Source of the DNA: Pseudomonadota bacterium
GTDB lineage: Bacteria > Pseudomonadota > Alphaproteobacteria > Rhizobiales > Xanthobacteraceae
Direction of reading: 5' to 3'
Assembly (NCBI GenBank): GCA_023386885.1
Contig: JAEWIX010000068.1
Coordinates: 1-60,840, forward strand
Length of the DNA: 60,840 bases
The position numbers and the translations under genes are program-made. Positions 16,687 through 26,585 of the stretch are shown here, one piece after another. The number at the start of each line of letters is the position of its first letter. Position 1 is the first letter of the stretch. A model generated the notes under the pieces. The model searched no databases, was not told where the DNA came from, and was given only the letters and a program-made list of their open reading frames with translations.

Positions 16687-17487
16687 ATGTCGATCTCCCC
16701 CGATCTTGTGTTTGTGCTGACGCTGTTGCTGCGCATGGCGGTGACCGCCGCGTTCGTGGTGACGGCATCGATCGTCACCGAGCGTTCGGGGCCGGTGATC
16801 GGCGCACTGGTGGCGACGCTCCCGGTCTCGACCGGGCCGGCCTATATCTTTCTTGCCCTCGACCACGACAGCGCTTTCATCGCCGAAAGCGCGCTGGCCG
16901 CGCTTCCGGTTAATGCGGTGACCATCGTGTTCGGCATGACCTATGCCGCGCTGGCGCAACGGCAGCGGATGATCGTGAGTTTCGCCGTGGGCATGCTGCT
17001 GTGGTTGACGCTTGTGCTCGTCGTCAACGGCATTGCCTGGTCGCTGATCGGCGGGCTCGCGGTAAATGCGCTGGTCTGCGCGGTCTGCCTGCCGCTGGCG
17101 CAGCGTTATCGCAAGGCGGTGATGCCGCCGATCCGGCGTCGCTGGTATGACATTCCGTTACGGGCGCTGCTGGTGGCGATCCTGGTTGCCGCAGTCATCA
17201 CCCTGTCGGGGCGTGTGGGACCGGTGGTGACCGGCGCGCTGGCGATCTTCCCCATCGTGTTCTCGAGCCTGATGCTGATCCTGCATCCGCGCATCGGCGG
17301 CCGCGCCACCGCCGCGGTGGTCGCCAATGCATTGTGGGGCCTGGTCGGCTTCGGCCTCGGGCTTGCCGCGCTTCATCTCGGCGCGTTGTATTTCGGATCG
17401 GCCGTGGGGCTGGTTCTCGGATTGGCCGTTTGCGTCTGCTGGAATCTCGGCCTGTGGGCCTTCAGTCGCCGGAGTGCTGCGCGTTAG
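16687..17487 (+). CDS. Conserved integral membrane protein of unknown function
   Basis: A 266-residue protein with about eight hydrophobic segments in two similar halves: residues ~5-95 and ~150-260 both begin with an LxxRxxxxxxxV helix and contain a GxVxGALxxxxP pattern (SGPVIGALVATLPVST and VGPVVTGALAIFPIVF). This internal repeat suggests a duplicated transporter-like fold. I do not recognise the family with confidence. The start ATG at 16687 lies 11 bp after a GCCCGGC hairpin. It converges on mutS. Confidence 0.75.
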   Translation: MSISPDLVFVLTLLLRMAVTAAFVVTASIVTERSGPVIGALVATLPVSTGPAYIFLALDHDSAFIAESALAALPVNAVTIVFGMTYAALAQRQRMIVSFAVGMLLWLTLVLVVNGIAWSLIGGLAVNALVCAVCLPLAQRYRKAVMPPIRRRWYDIPLRALLVAILVAAVITLSGRVGPVVTGALAIFPIVFSSLMLILHPRIGGRATAAVVANALWGLVGFGLGLAALHLGALYFGSAVGLVLGLAVCVCWNLGLWAFSRRSAAR

Positions 17488-17531
17488 AGCGTTTTCGAGC
17501 GAAGTGGAAGCCGGTTCGCGTGAAGAAAACG
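17487..17531. repeat. Imperfect palindrome of the AGCGTTTTCGAGCGAAGTGG type
   Basis: AGCGTTTTC at the left and GAAAACG at the right flank an inner GAGCGAAGTGGAAGCCGGTTCGCGTG. It sits in the 62-bp gap between two convergent genes, beginning at the last base of the upstream stop codon. A variant is at 33029-33070. It may serve as a terminator structure for both genes. Confidence 0.6.
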
Positions 17532-17549
17532 GCGCCAAAAAACTTAGCG

Positions 17550-20279
17550 TCACTCTTTCGGCAGCTTCGCCTTCAACGCGTAGAGCGCATCGAGCGCCTC
17601 GCGCGGCGACATCTCGTCGGGATGCAGCGCGGTGAGCGCGGCGATCAATTGTTCGGCCTCGCTCGGCGGCTGTGGTTCGGCCGCCGCGCGCGACGGCACC
17701 GCGAACAGCGGCAGGTCGTCGGTGAGTGCGCGCGTGGTTTGTCCACGGTCGTTGGCCTCGAGTTTGGCCAGCACCGCCTTCGCCCGCGTGATGACGCCCG
17801 GCGGCAGGCCGGCGAGTTTCGCCACCTGAATGCCGTAGGAGCGGTCCGCCGAGCCCGGCAGCACCTCGTGCAGGAACACTACGTCGCCGTGCCATTCCTT
17901 GACGCGCACGGTGGCGTTGAACAGCCGCGGCAGCCGCGCCGACAGTGCCGTGAGTTCGTGATAATGCGTCGCGAACAGCGTCCGGCACTTGTTGCTTTCG
18001 TGCAGGTGCTCGATGGCGGCCCACGCAATCGACAGGCCGTCGAAGGTCGCGGTGCCGCGCCCGATCTCGTCGAGGATCACCAGCGCGCGCTCGCCGGCCT
18101 GATTGAGAATGGCGGCGGTTTCCACCATCTCCACCATAAAGGTGGAGCGGCCGCGCGCCAGATCGTCGGCGGCACCGACGCGCGAGAACAGCCGGTCGAC
18201 GACGCCGATGCGCGCACGCGACGCGGGCACGTAACTGCCGGTCTGCGCCAGCAGCGCGATCAGCGCGTTCTGGCGCAGGAAGGTGGATTTACCGGCCATG
18301 TTGGGGCCGGTGATCAGCCAGATCTGCCCGGAGGTTTGCGCCGGTCCCGGCGACAGGTCGCAGGCATTGGCGATGAACGGTTGGCCGTCGCGCTTCAACG
18401 CCTGTTCGACCACGGGGTGGCGGCCGCCCTCGATGGCGAAGCCGAGCGAAGCATCCACTTCAGGCCGCACATAATTTTCATCGACGGCGAGTTTCGAAAG
18501 CGCGGTCGCGACGTCGAGCACCGCGAAAGCATGGGCGGCGGCGCGCAGGTCGTCGCCGGCGTCGATCGCCATCGCGCAGAGTTGCTCAAAAATTTCGAGT
18601 TCGAGGCCGAGCGCGCGGTCGCCGGCGTTGGCGATCTTGGCTTCGATTTCGCCAAGCTCCGACGTGGTGAAACGCACCTGTCCCGCCAAAGTCTGGCGGT
18701 GGATGAAAGTGGCGTTGAGCGGCGCGGTCATCAGCTTGTCGCCGTGTTGCGCGGTCACTTCGACGAAATAGCCGAGCACATTGTTGTGCCGGATTTTTAG
18801 CGCCTTGATGCCGGTGTCGTCGGCGTAGCGCGCCTGCATCTCCGCGACCACGCGGCGTGAGTCGTCGCGGAGCTTGCGGGTTTCGTCGAGCGCGGCGGCG
18901 TAGCCTGCGCGGACGAAGCCGCCGTCGCGTTTCAACAGCGGCAACTGCTCGTCGAGCGCGCGGGCGAACTCCTGCGCGAGGTTGCGCGACGGAAGTTGCA
19001 ATGCCGCCGCGACGGTTTGCAGGTCGCGCGGCAGATCGTTGAACTGTTGCAACCGTTGCAATACCTGATCGGCGGCGAAAATGCCGTCGCGCAGGCCGGC
19101 CAGATCGCGCGGTCCGCCACGACCGACCGACAGCCGCGCCAGCGCGCGCGACATGTCCGGCGCGGCGCGCAGGATGGCGCGCAGGTCGTCGCGCGCCGCG
19201 ATGTCGTCGACGAATACGCCGACGGCATCGAGGCGGTGGGCGATGGCGGCGGTGTCGGTCAATGGTGCCGCGAGGCGCTGCGCCAGCAGCCGCGAGCCGG
19301 CGGCCGTAACGGTGAGGTCGATGGCATCCAGCAGCGATCCGCGCCGTTCGCCCCCTAACGTGCGCGTCAGTTCGAGGTTGGCGCGGGTGGCGGGATCGAT
19401 CGCCATGGTGGCGCCGGTGATCTCGCGCGCCGGCGGCGACAGCGGCACCCGTTTGCCGACCTGTGTGCGGTCGACATAAGTGACGGCGGCGGCCGCGGCG
19501 GTGGCTTCCAGCCGCGACATCGCGCTGAGCCCGTCCATCGTCGCCACGGCGAAGTAATCGCACAGCCGCCGCTCGGCAGTGGCCGAGTCGAACACGTCGC
19601 GCGTCAGCGGCGTGACGGCGGGCAGTTCGCGCAGCAGCGGGCCGAGCACCGCGTCGCCATAAAGCGCGTCGGTGACGATCACCTCGTTCGGATTGATCCG
19701 CGCCAGGGTCGCGCCGAGTTCGCCGGCACCGATTTCGGTGACCATGAATTCCGATGTCGAGATATCGATCCAGGCGAGGCCGATGCGGTCCTCGCCCGAG
19801 GACGAGGCGCGGGTGCGTGCCAGCGCCAGCAGGTAGTTGTTGGCGTTGGCGTCGAGCAGGTTGTCTTCGGTCAAGGTGCCGGGCGTCACCAGCCGCACCA
19901 CGTCGCGCTTGACCACGCTCTTGTTGCCGCGCTTGCGGGCGGCGGCCGGGTCTTCGGTCTGCTCGCACACCGCGACGCGATGGCCCTTTTCGATCAGCCG
20001 GTGCAGGTAGTCGTCGGCGCGCTCCACCGGCACGCCGCACATCGGGATATCCTCGCCCTGATGCTTGCCGCGCTTGGTCAGCGTGATGCCGAGCGCGCGC
20101 GAGGCGACCTCCGCATCCTCGAAGAACAGTTCGTAGAAATCGCCCATGCGGTAGAACAGCAGCAGCCCCGGATTGGCGGCTTTGATCTCGAGGTACTGTT
20201 CCATCATCGGCGTGACGCGCGCGGCCGGCTCTGGCGGCGTGGCGGGGTCAGCGGTGCGGGGGGCGGCGGACTGGAGCAT
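17550..20279 (-). CDS. mutS: DNA mismatch repair protein MutS
   Basis: A 909-residue MutS that recognises base mismatches and recruits MutL. The mismatch-contact motif F-x-E is present as MGDFYELF near residue 45. The ATPase shows Walker A TGPNMAGKSTFL, Walker B LVILDEIGRGTATFDG and the downstream ATHYHELT. The C-terminal dimerisation tail is present. The frame opens with a TTG at 20288, but the ATG at 20279 matches the usual N-terminus better. MutL is not in the window. The gene converges on the membrane protein gene at 17487. Confidence 0.96.
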   Translation of the reverse strand: MLQSAAPRTADPATPPEPAARVTPMMEQYLEIKAANPGLLLFYRMGDFYELFFEDAEVASRALGITLTKRGKHQGEDIPMCGVPVERADDYLHRLIEKGHRVAVCEQTEDPAAARKRGNKSVVKRDVVRLVTPGTLTEDNLLDANANNYLLALARTRASSSGEDRIGLAWIDISTSEFMVTEIGAGELGATLARINPNEVIVTDALYGDAVLGPLLRELPAVTPLTRDVFDSATAERRLCDYFAVATMDGLSAMSRLEATAAAAAVTYVDRTQVGKRVPLSPPAREITGATMAIDPATRANLELTRTLGGERRGSLLDAIDLTVTAAGSRLLAQRLAAPLTDTAAIAHRLDAVGVFVDDIAARDDLRAILRAAPDMSRALARLSVGRGGPRDLAGLRDGIFAADQVLQRLQQFNDLPRDLQTVAAALQLPSRNLAQEFARALDEQLPLLKRDGGFVRAGYAAALDETRKLRDDSRRVVAEMQARYADDTGIKALKIRHNNVLGYFVEVTAQHGDKLMTAPLNATFIHRQTLAGQVRFTTSELGEIEAKIANAGDRALGLELEIFEQLCAMAIDAGDDLRAAAHAFAVLDVATALSKLAVDENYVRPEVDASLGFAIEGGRHPVVEQALKRDGQPFIANACDLSPGPAQTSGQIWLITGPNMAGKSTFLRQNALIALLAQTGSYVPASRARIGVVDRLFSRVGAADDLARGRSTFMVEMVETAAILNQAGERALVILDEIGRGTATFDGLSIAWAAIEHLHESNKCRTLFATHYHELTALSARLPRLFNATVRVKEWHGDVVFLHEVLPGSADRSYGIQVAKLAGLPPGVITRAKAVLAKLEANDRGQTTRALTDDLPLFAVPSRAAAEPQPPSEAEQLIAALTALHPDEMSPREALDALYALKAKLPKE

Positions 20280-20526
20280 GGCGCGCAAACTACAGAGTTT
20301 CGCCGGGCGATCCTATGGGCCGCCCCCGTTCATGCACGATTTCCACGGCTTCGGGTATTTATCGCGGCCGGCCGTCGCGGGCGCATATCCCCCGTTGCGG
20401 AACGCGGGGCCGCTCGCGCCGCCGTCAATTGACCTCGTTTGGATAGCTTCTTAAAACCTGACATCGTTTGACTTTCGTGCAATCCGGCACCCCTCGACGG
20501 GTCGCCACAATCGGGGAGTTTTCACC

Positions 20527-21735
<1,209 letters not shown>

Positions 21736-21802
21736 TCGCCGGCACCCTGCCGGTGGATCAACAATAAAAGGCCGTCGCCGAATGGGCGGCGGCGGGAGGA
21801 CT

Positions 21803-22510
21803 ATGGATATGGCCCTGATCTATCCGCAAGAGAGCAACGCGGCGCATCCGCCACGATTGTTCCCCGGCTACAAGAGCACGCCGAAGCGCTCGCCGCAGAA
21901 GCCGCTGATCCTGATGCGGCAGACGCTCTCGGAATTGACCGGCCCGGTCTACGGCCACGAGACGGTGCGGCCGAACGATCATGACCTGACCACCCAGCAT
22001 AAAGGCGAGCCGCTCGGCGAACGCATCATCGTGCACGGCCACGTGCGCGACGAGGACGGCCGCGGCGTGCCGAACACGCTCTTGGAAATCTGGCAGGCCA
22101 ACGCGTGCGGCCGCTACATTCACGTCGTCGACCAGCATCCCGCGCCGCTCGATCCGAACTTCACCGGAGCCGGACGCGCCCAGACCGACGCCGACGGCTA
22201 TTATCGCTTCGTCACCATCAAGCCCGGCGCCTATCCGTGGGGCAATCACCCCAATGCGTGGCGGCCGGCGCACATCCATTTCTCGGTGTTCGGCCATGCC
22301 TTCATTTCGCGGCTGGTGACGCAGATGTATTTCCCCGGCGATCCGCTGTTCGAGTTCGATCCGATCTTCAATTCGGTACCGGACGAGAAAGCACGGATGC
22401 GCATGGTGTCGAACTTCGACCTCGAGAACACCAAGCCCGATTGGGCGCTGTGCTATCGCTTCGACATTGTCCTGCGCGGCCGTGACGCCACCCCGATGGA
22501 GACCAAGTAA
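21803..22510 (+). CDS. pcaH: Protocatechuate 3,4-dioxygenase beta subunit
   Basis: A 235-residue subunit carrying the non-haem Fe(III) site of the intradiol dioxygenase, which opens protocatechuate to beta-carboxymuconate. Iron ligands are visible: Tyr in NACGRYIHVVD, Tyr in GAYPWGN, and the two His of RPAHIHFS. The ATG at 21803 has a perfect GGAGG seven bases upstream; the earlier in-frame start at 21782 does not. The stop overlaps the pcaG start by one base (TAATG), fitting the fixed alpha/beta stoichiometry of the enzyme. Confidence 0.96.
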   Translation: MDMALIYPQESNAAHPPRLFPGYKSTPKRSPQKPLILMRQTLSELTGPVYGHETVRPNDHDLTTQHKGEPLGERIIVHGHVRDEDGRGVPNTLLEIWQANACGRYIHVVDQHPAPLDPNFTGAGRAQTDADGYYRFVTIKPGAYPWGNHPNAWRPAHIHFSVFGHAFISRLVTQMYFPGDPLFEFDPIFNSVPDEKARMRMVSNFDLENTKPDWALCYRFDIVLRGRDATPMETK

Positions 22511-23097
22511 TGGCCGGCCTGACACCGTCGCAAACCGTCGGTCCGTATTTCGCTTACGGACTGACGCCGGGCGGCAAATACGAATGGAACGATGCGTTCA
22601 GCAACGATCTGGTGACGCCGGACGTGTCCGGCGACCGGATCCGCATCGCCGGTCAGGTGTTCGACGGCGACGGCGCGGTGATCCCCGATGCCATGCTGGA
22701 AATCTGGCAGGCCGATGGGCAGGGTCGCTACGCCAATCCGCGCGACACGCGCGCGTTGCCGAATGCCGCCTTCAAGGGATTCGGCCGCTGCGGTGCCGGT
22801 GCCAAGGGCGAGTTCTCGTTCGACACCATCAAGCCGGGAATTGTGCCCGATCCCGATGGCAAGCCGCAGGCGCCGCATATCCTGCTCGCGGTGTTCGCGC
22901 GCGGCATGTTGCTGCATCTCTATACGCGCATTTATTTCGATGACGAGGCGGAGAAGAATGCGGCCGATCCGGTGCTTGCGCTGGTGCCGGCGGAGCGCCG
23001 CGCGACCCTGATCGCCAAACGCGACGCGGGCAGCGCGACCTATCGTCTCGACATTCACCTCCAGGGTGACAATGAGACGGTGTTCTTCGACGTTTAG
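22510..23097 (+). CDS. pcaG: Protocatechuate 3,4-dioxygenase alpha subunit
   Basis: A 195-residue alpha subunit that pairs with PcaH. It keeps the dioxygenase fold (TPSQTVGPYFAYGL, then AMLEIWQADGQGRY) but lacks the full set of iron ligands, as expected. Start codon overlaps the pcaH stop. Downstream pathway genes pcaB, pcaC and pcaD are not in the window, so intermediate steps must be encoded elsewhere. It converges on the efflux transporter gene with 24 bp between them. Confidence 0.95.
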   Translation: MAGLTPSQTVGPYFAYGLTPGGKYEWNDAFSNDLVTPDVSGDRIRIAGQVFDGDGAVIPDAMLEIWQADGQGRYANPRDTRALPNAAFKGFGRCGAGAKGEFSFDTIKPGIVPDPDGKPQAPHILLAVFARGMLLHLYTRIYFDDEAEKNAADPVLALVPAERRATLIAKRDAGSATYRLDIHLQGDNETVFFDV

Positions 23098-23121
23098 TCC
23101 GTTGCAGCGATCACGCCGTCG

Positions 23122-24681
23122 TCACTCCATGACGGCGGCGTGGTCGGACGCGCCGGGGTTGCGCATCGAAGCCTTGGTCGAGCCCATGATGAAGGCCAGC
23201 GGGATGGCACAGAGCGTCACCAGCGTCACCAGCTCGAAATCCTGCGAGAACGAAATGATCTGCGCCTGCGCGTAGAGGATCGCGTCCATCATCGCTCGGC
23301 CGGCATCGGTCTGCAGGTTGATGATGCCGGTGACGTTGGGCATTTGCAACGCATCGTTGAACGGGGTGACGTGTTCGGCCAGCACGGCGTGAGCGTGGAT
23401 CGTGCCGCGCGTCAGTTGCGCGATGACGATGGAAATACCGATCGAGCTGGCGACGTTGCGGATCAGCGTCAGCATCGACGTGCCGTCGGTACGCAAATGG
23501 TTCGGCAACGTCATGAACGCTGCGGTGGTCAGCGGTACGAACACCAGCCCGAGGCCGAAACCCTGAATGATGCTGTTGATGACGATGGTTTTCACCTGCG
23601 TATCGGCGGTCCATCCCGTCATGTCGTAGAGTGTAACGGCAATCAGAGTGAGCCCCGTCGCAATCAGGTATTTCGCCTCGAGATACTTCATCAACCGGCT
23701 GACGATCATCATGGCGACGAAGGTGCCGCTGCCGCGGGTCGCCAGCAGCAGGCCGGCGGTCAGGATCGGATAGCCAAACGCGTTCTGGAATAGCGGGGAC
23801 GCCAACGCCATAGTGGAGAACAGCACCACGCCGATCACCACCATGAAGATGCATCCGGTGGCAAAATTCTTGTCCTTGAAGATCGCGAATTGAATGAAGG
23901 GACGGTCGGTCGTGAACGAGTGAGCGAAGAAATAGTAGAAGCCGACGCCGGAGATGATGAACTCGAGCACGATCTCCCACGAGTTGAACCAGTCGAGCTG
24001 TTCGCCGCGATCGAGCGCCAGTTGCAACGCGCCGATGCCGACCGCGAGCGCGGCGAAGCCGAGCCAGTCGAATTGCAGTTTGGTGTCGAGCTTCGTCTCG
24101 TCCATGAAGATCAGCAGGCCGATGACGGTAATGATGCCGAACGGCAGGTTGACGAAGAACACCCAGTGCCACGAATAGGTCTCGGTCAGCCACGCGCCGA
24201 GCGAGGGGCCCATGATCGGCCCCATCATCACGCCCATGCCCCAGATCGCCATGGCCTTGGCGCGTTCATGCAGCGCGTAGCTGTCCAGCATCACCGCTTG
24301 CGACAGCGGCACCAGCGCCGCGCCGAACACGCCTTGCAGCAGTCGGAACACCACCATCTGGGTAATGTCCTGCGCCAGCCCGCACATCACCGACGCGATG
24401 GTGAAGCCGGCCGAGCAGATGATGAAGATGCGCTTGCGGCCGAAACGGTTGGCGATCCAGCCGACCGGCGCGGTCATGATCGCGGCGGCGACGATGTAGG
24501 AGGTCAGCACCCAGTTGATCTGGTCCTGCGACGCCGACAGGCTGCCTTGCATATAAGGCAGCGCCACGTTGGCGATGGTGGTGTCGAGCGCCTGCATGAT
24601 AGTTGCGGTCATGGCGCAGATCGTCACCATGTTCCGGCGCAGGCCCGGCACCGCAACAGGATGTGCGGCGGCGGTTGTCAT
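23122..24681 (-). CDS. emrB: DHA2-family multidrug efflux MFS transporter (EmrB type)
   Basis: A 519-residue, about 14-helix MFS transporter. Motif A-like GWIANRFGRKRIF lies after helix 2 and the drug-antiporter motif C is GPIMGPSLGAWLTE in helix 5. Helix 1 carries the DHA2 signature ALDTTIANVALP. The ATG at 24681 is chosen; the frame runs further upstream but that part overlaps emrA. It is two bases downstream of emrA and with it should form a tripartite inner-membrane/adaptor pump with a TolC-like outer channel encoded elsewhere. It converges on pcaG. Confidence 0.93.
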   Translation of the reverse strand: MTTAAAHPVAVPGLRRNMVTICAMTATIMQALDTTIANVALPYMQGSLSASQDQINWVLTSYIVAAAIMTAPVGWIANRFGRKRIFIICSAGFTIASVMCGLAQDITQMVVFRLLQGVFGAALVPLSQAVMLDSYALHERAKAMAIWGMGVMMGPIMGPSLGAWLTETYSWHWVFFVNLPFGIITVIGLLIFMDETKLDTKLQFDWLGFAALAVGIGALQLALDRGEQLDWFNSWEIVLEFIISGVGFYYFFAHSFTTDRPFIQFAIFKDKNFATGCIFMVVIGVVLFSTMALASPLFQNAFGYPILTAGLLLATRGSGTFVAMMIVSRLMKYLEAKYLIATGLTLIAVTLYDMTGWTADTQVKTIVINSIIQGFGLGLVFVPLTTAAFMTLPNHLRTDGTSMLTLIRNVASSIGISIVIAQLTRGTIHAHAVLAEHVTPFNDALQMPNVTGIINLQTDAGRAMMDAILYAQAQIISFSQDFELVTLVTLCAIPLAFIMGSTKASMRNPGASDHAAVME

Positions 24682-24683
24682 GG

Positions 24684-25859
24684 TTACGGCTTCGCCTGGT
24701 TCGCAGGCTTCTTCGCGGAGCCGAGGCCGAACAGGCCGGCGAGGGTCCGCTTGTGGCCCGTGTCGATCGTAACGTAGGAACTCATGCCTGCCTTCAGGCG
24801 CTGCACGTCGGCATCGTTCTTGTCGAAGTAGATGCGCACCGGAACGCGCTGCACGATCTTGACGAAGTTGCCGGTGGCGTTCTGCGGCGGCAGGATCGCG
24901 AAGGTCGCGCCGGTGCCGGGGCTGAGCGAGCCGACCGTTCCCTTGAACTGGTGATCGGGGAAAGCGTCGACGTCGATGGTGACGGGCTGGCCGACCGCGA
25001 CATAGGTGAAATCGGATTCCTTCGGATTGGCATCGACCCATGGCGCCGAGGTATCAATGACGCTGAACACCGGGGTGCCCGCGGTCACGAAGCGGCCAAG
25101 CTGGATGTTGTCGACTTGCGTTGCGATGCCGTTGATCGGCGCGCGCAGTTCGGTGTGGTCGAGATTGCGCTGCGCATCGTCAAGCGCGGCCTTGGCCTGC
25201 ATGTAGGCCGGGAATTGTTCGAGCGGCAGATCTGGATTGCCAAGCAACTGGTTCTTCGCGCCGGCGATCCGCTGTTGCAGCAACTGGTTGAGCGACTGTG
25301 CCTGCACCAGTCCGGCGACGCTCTTTTCGAGATCGAGTTGCGAGCCGGAATTGCTCTTGACCAGCGCCGACTTGCGCTCGACGTCGCGCTGCTTGAGGTC
25401 GATACCCTGTTCCGACAGTTCGGACGAGCGCGCATAGAGCGTGAGATTGGAGCGCAGATCGTTATAGGTGACCGTTGCTTCATTCAGCTTCGCCTTGGCC
25501 TGTTGAACGGCGAGGCGGAACGGCATCGGGTCGATCTCGAACAACAGGTCGCCCTTGTGCACCTGCTGGCCTTCCTTCACCGTCACCTTGTCGATCTTGC
25601 CGGAGATGTCCGGTGTGATCAGCACTTTCTGCGCGCCGACATAGGCGTCGTCGGTGGTCACATAGCGGCCGCCGCTGAGATAGAAGGCGATGCCGGCGAT
25701 CAATGCGATGGCCGGCAGCACGATCAGAAGCAACGGGCGGCGATAGCGCCGGATGCTTGCTCCAAGGCCGCGCTTCTGGGCCACGGGCGCTTCGGCTTGC
25801 GGCGGCGCTGGCGGATTGGCTTTCTGCTCGGGCGCGAGTTTGAGGGCGGGCTCAGCCAT
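24684..25859 (-). CDS. emrA: HlyD-family membrane fusion protein (EmrA type)
   Basis: A 391-residue periplasmic adaptor. A cytoplasmic Pro/Ala-rich N-terminus precedes a single membrane segment at about 38-58 (LLLIVLPAIALIAGIAFYL). Then come half-lipoyl strands (GGRYVTTDDAYVGAQKVLI and HTELRAPINGIATQV) around a long coiled-coil hairpin (about 95-200), and a C-terminal beta barrel. Order and length fit EmrA. It overlaps the regulator gene upstream by 8 bp and is nearly contiguous with emrB, so the three form one operon. Confidence 0.93.
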   Translation of the reverse strand: MAEPALKLAPEQKANPPAPPQAEAPVAQKRGLGASIRRYRRPLLLIVLPAIALIAGIAFYLSGGRYVTTDDAYVGAQKVLITPDISGKIDKVTVKEGQQVHKGDLLFEIDPMPFRLAVQQAKAKLNEATVTYNDLRSNLTLYARSSELSEQGIDLKQRDVERKSALVKSNSGSQLDLEKSVAGLVQAQSLNQLLQQRIAGAKNQLLGNPDLPLEQFPAYMQAKAALDDAQRNLDHTELRAPINGIATQVDNIQLGRFVTAGTPVFSVIDTSAPWVDANPKESDFTYVAVGQPVTIDVDAFPDHQFKGTVGSLSPGTGATFAILPPQNATGNFVKIVQRVPVRIYFDKNDADVQRLKAGMSSYVTIDTGHKRTLAGLFGLGSAKKPANQAKP

Positions 25860-26337
25860 AACGGCGTTCCTTCAGCTTCGTCGCGCCGGGTGCGGTTTGC
25901 AGCGCGTCGCGGACGTTGTCTTTGATTGTTTCCAGTTGCTCGACCAGCCGGTGAACTTCGGCATGGCTGAAGCCGGTGCAGGCGGTGGCGACGACTTCGG
26001 ATCGCAAGGTCGCGAGTTTCGCCATCAACGGGCGGGCGGCTTTGGTCAGGTACAAGCGATTGATGCGACGGTCGGCGGCATCGTTGCGACGCTCGAGCAA
26101 TCCGCTCTTGCAAAGTTTGTCGATCAGTCGCGTCAAGGTGATCGGCTGGATTTCGAGCATTTCGGCGATTTCCGCCTGCTTCAATCCTTCCGTGCGGTTG
26201 ACCTTTGCGAGCACCGCCCACTGGGTTCGGGTCAACCCGTATTGCGATGCCTGTTTGTCGGCATAGAGCCGCAACAACCGTTGCACCTCGAACAAGGCGA
26301 ACAGGAAGTCGGCATCAATGGGTCCGGATCGGGGCAT
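25852..26337 (-). CDS. MarR family transcriptional regulator of the efflux operon
   Basis: A 161-residue MarR-type winged-helix repressor. The recognition region is QAEIAEMLEIQPITLTRLIDKL and the wing contains RRNDAADRRINRLYLT. It is the first gene of the emrA-emrB operon and overlaps emrA by 8 bp, so it very probably controls its own operon in response to an aromatic or phenolic ligand, as EmrR/MarR proteins do. A TAAGC-AAT-GCTTA palindrome lies 129 bp upstream over a possible -10 sequence. The ligand is not visible from the sequence. Confidence 0.92.
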   Translation of the reverse strand: MPRSGPIDADFLFALFEVQRLLRLYADKQASQYGLTRTQWAVLAKVNRTEGLKQAEIAEMLEIQPITLTRLIDKLCKSGLLERRNDAADRRINRLYLTKAARPLMAKLATLRSEVVATACTGFSHAEVHRLVEQLETIKDNVRDALQTAPGATKLKERRYG

Positions 26338-26350
26338 CGCTCAGTTCCGA

Positions 26351-26400
26351 GAGCATGGGCCCGAAAAGTGGAAATCGGTTTTCGGACCAGATCATGCTCA
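26351..26400. repeat. GAGCATG...CATGCTC imperfect palindrome
   Basis: Outer arms GAGCATG (26351-26357) and CATGCTC (26393-26399), inner arms CCGAAAA and TTTTCGG around GTGGAAATCGG. Related to the element at 48333-48381. It falls 14 bp before the MarR start, so if the promoter is at about 26470 it is transcribed in the leader of the efflux operon. Confidence 0.65.
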
Positions 26401-26465
26401 AACAAAAAGATAACGACGGGTTTTGATTCAACGCAGTTGGGTCAAACCCTAAGTGAGCGATATAA

Positions 26466-26478
26466 TAAGCAATGCTTA
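26466..26478 (-). promoter_or_regulatory. Candidate MarR operator of the efflux operon
   Basis: A perfect TAAGC-AAT-GCTTA inverted repeat in a locally AT-rich stretch. On the minus strand it reads into TTATTATATCG, which resembles a -10 hexamer. The position, upstream of an autoregulated MarR operon and overlapping a plausible promoter, fits an operator. No binding evidence. Confidence 0.4.
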
Positions 26479-26585
26479 CGATTTTTCCATTCGTGCTTTG
26501 CGAGGGCTGACCTGCGACAAATTCATGGCTACCGGATCTTTAAAATTGATGAGGCGCCACTCGCGACATCGTGAATGGGGATGCT

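Noticed and set aside
18586..20040. 484-codon alternative minus frame within mutS
   Set aside because: Out-of-frame shadow of mutS, which has intact mismatch and ATPase motifs in its own frame.
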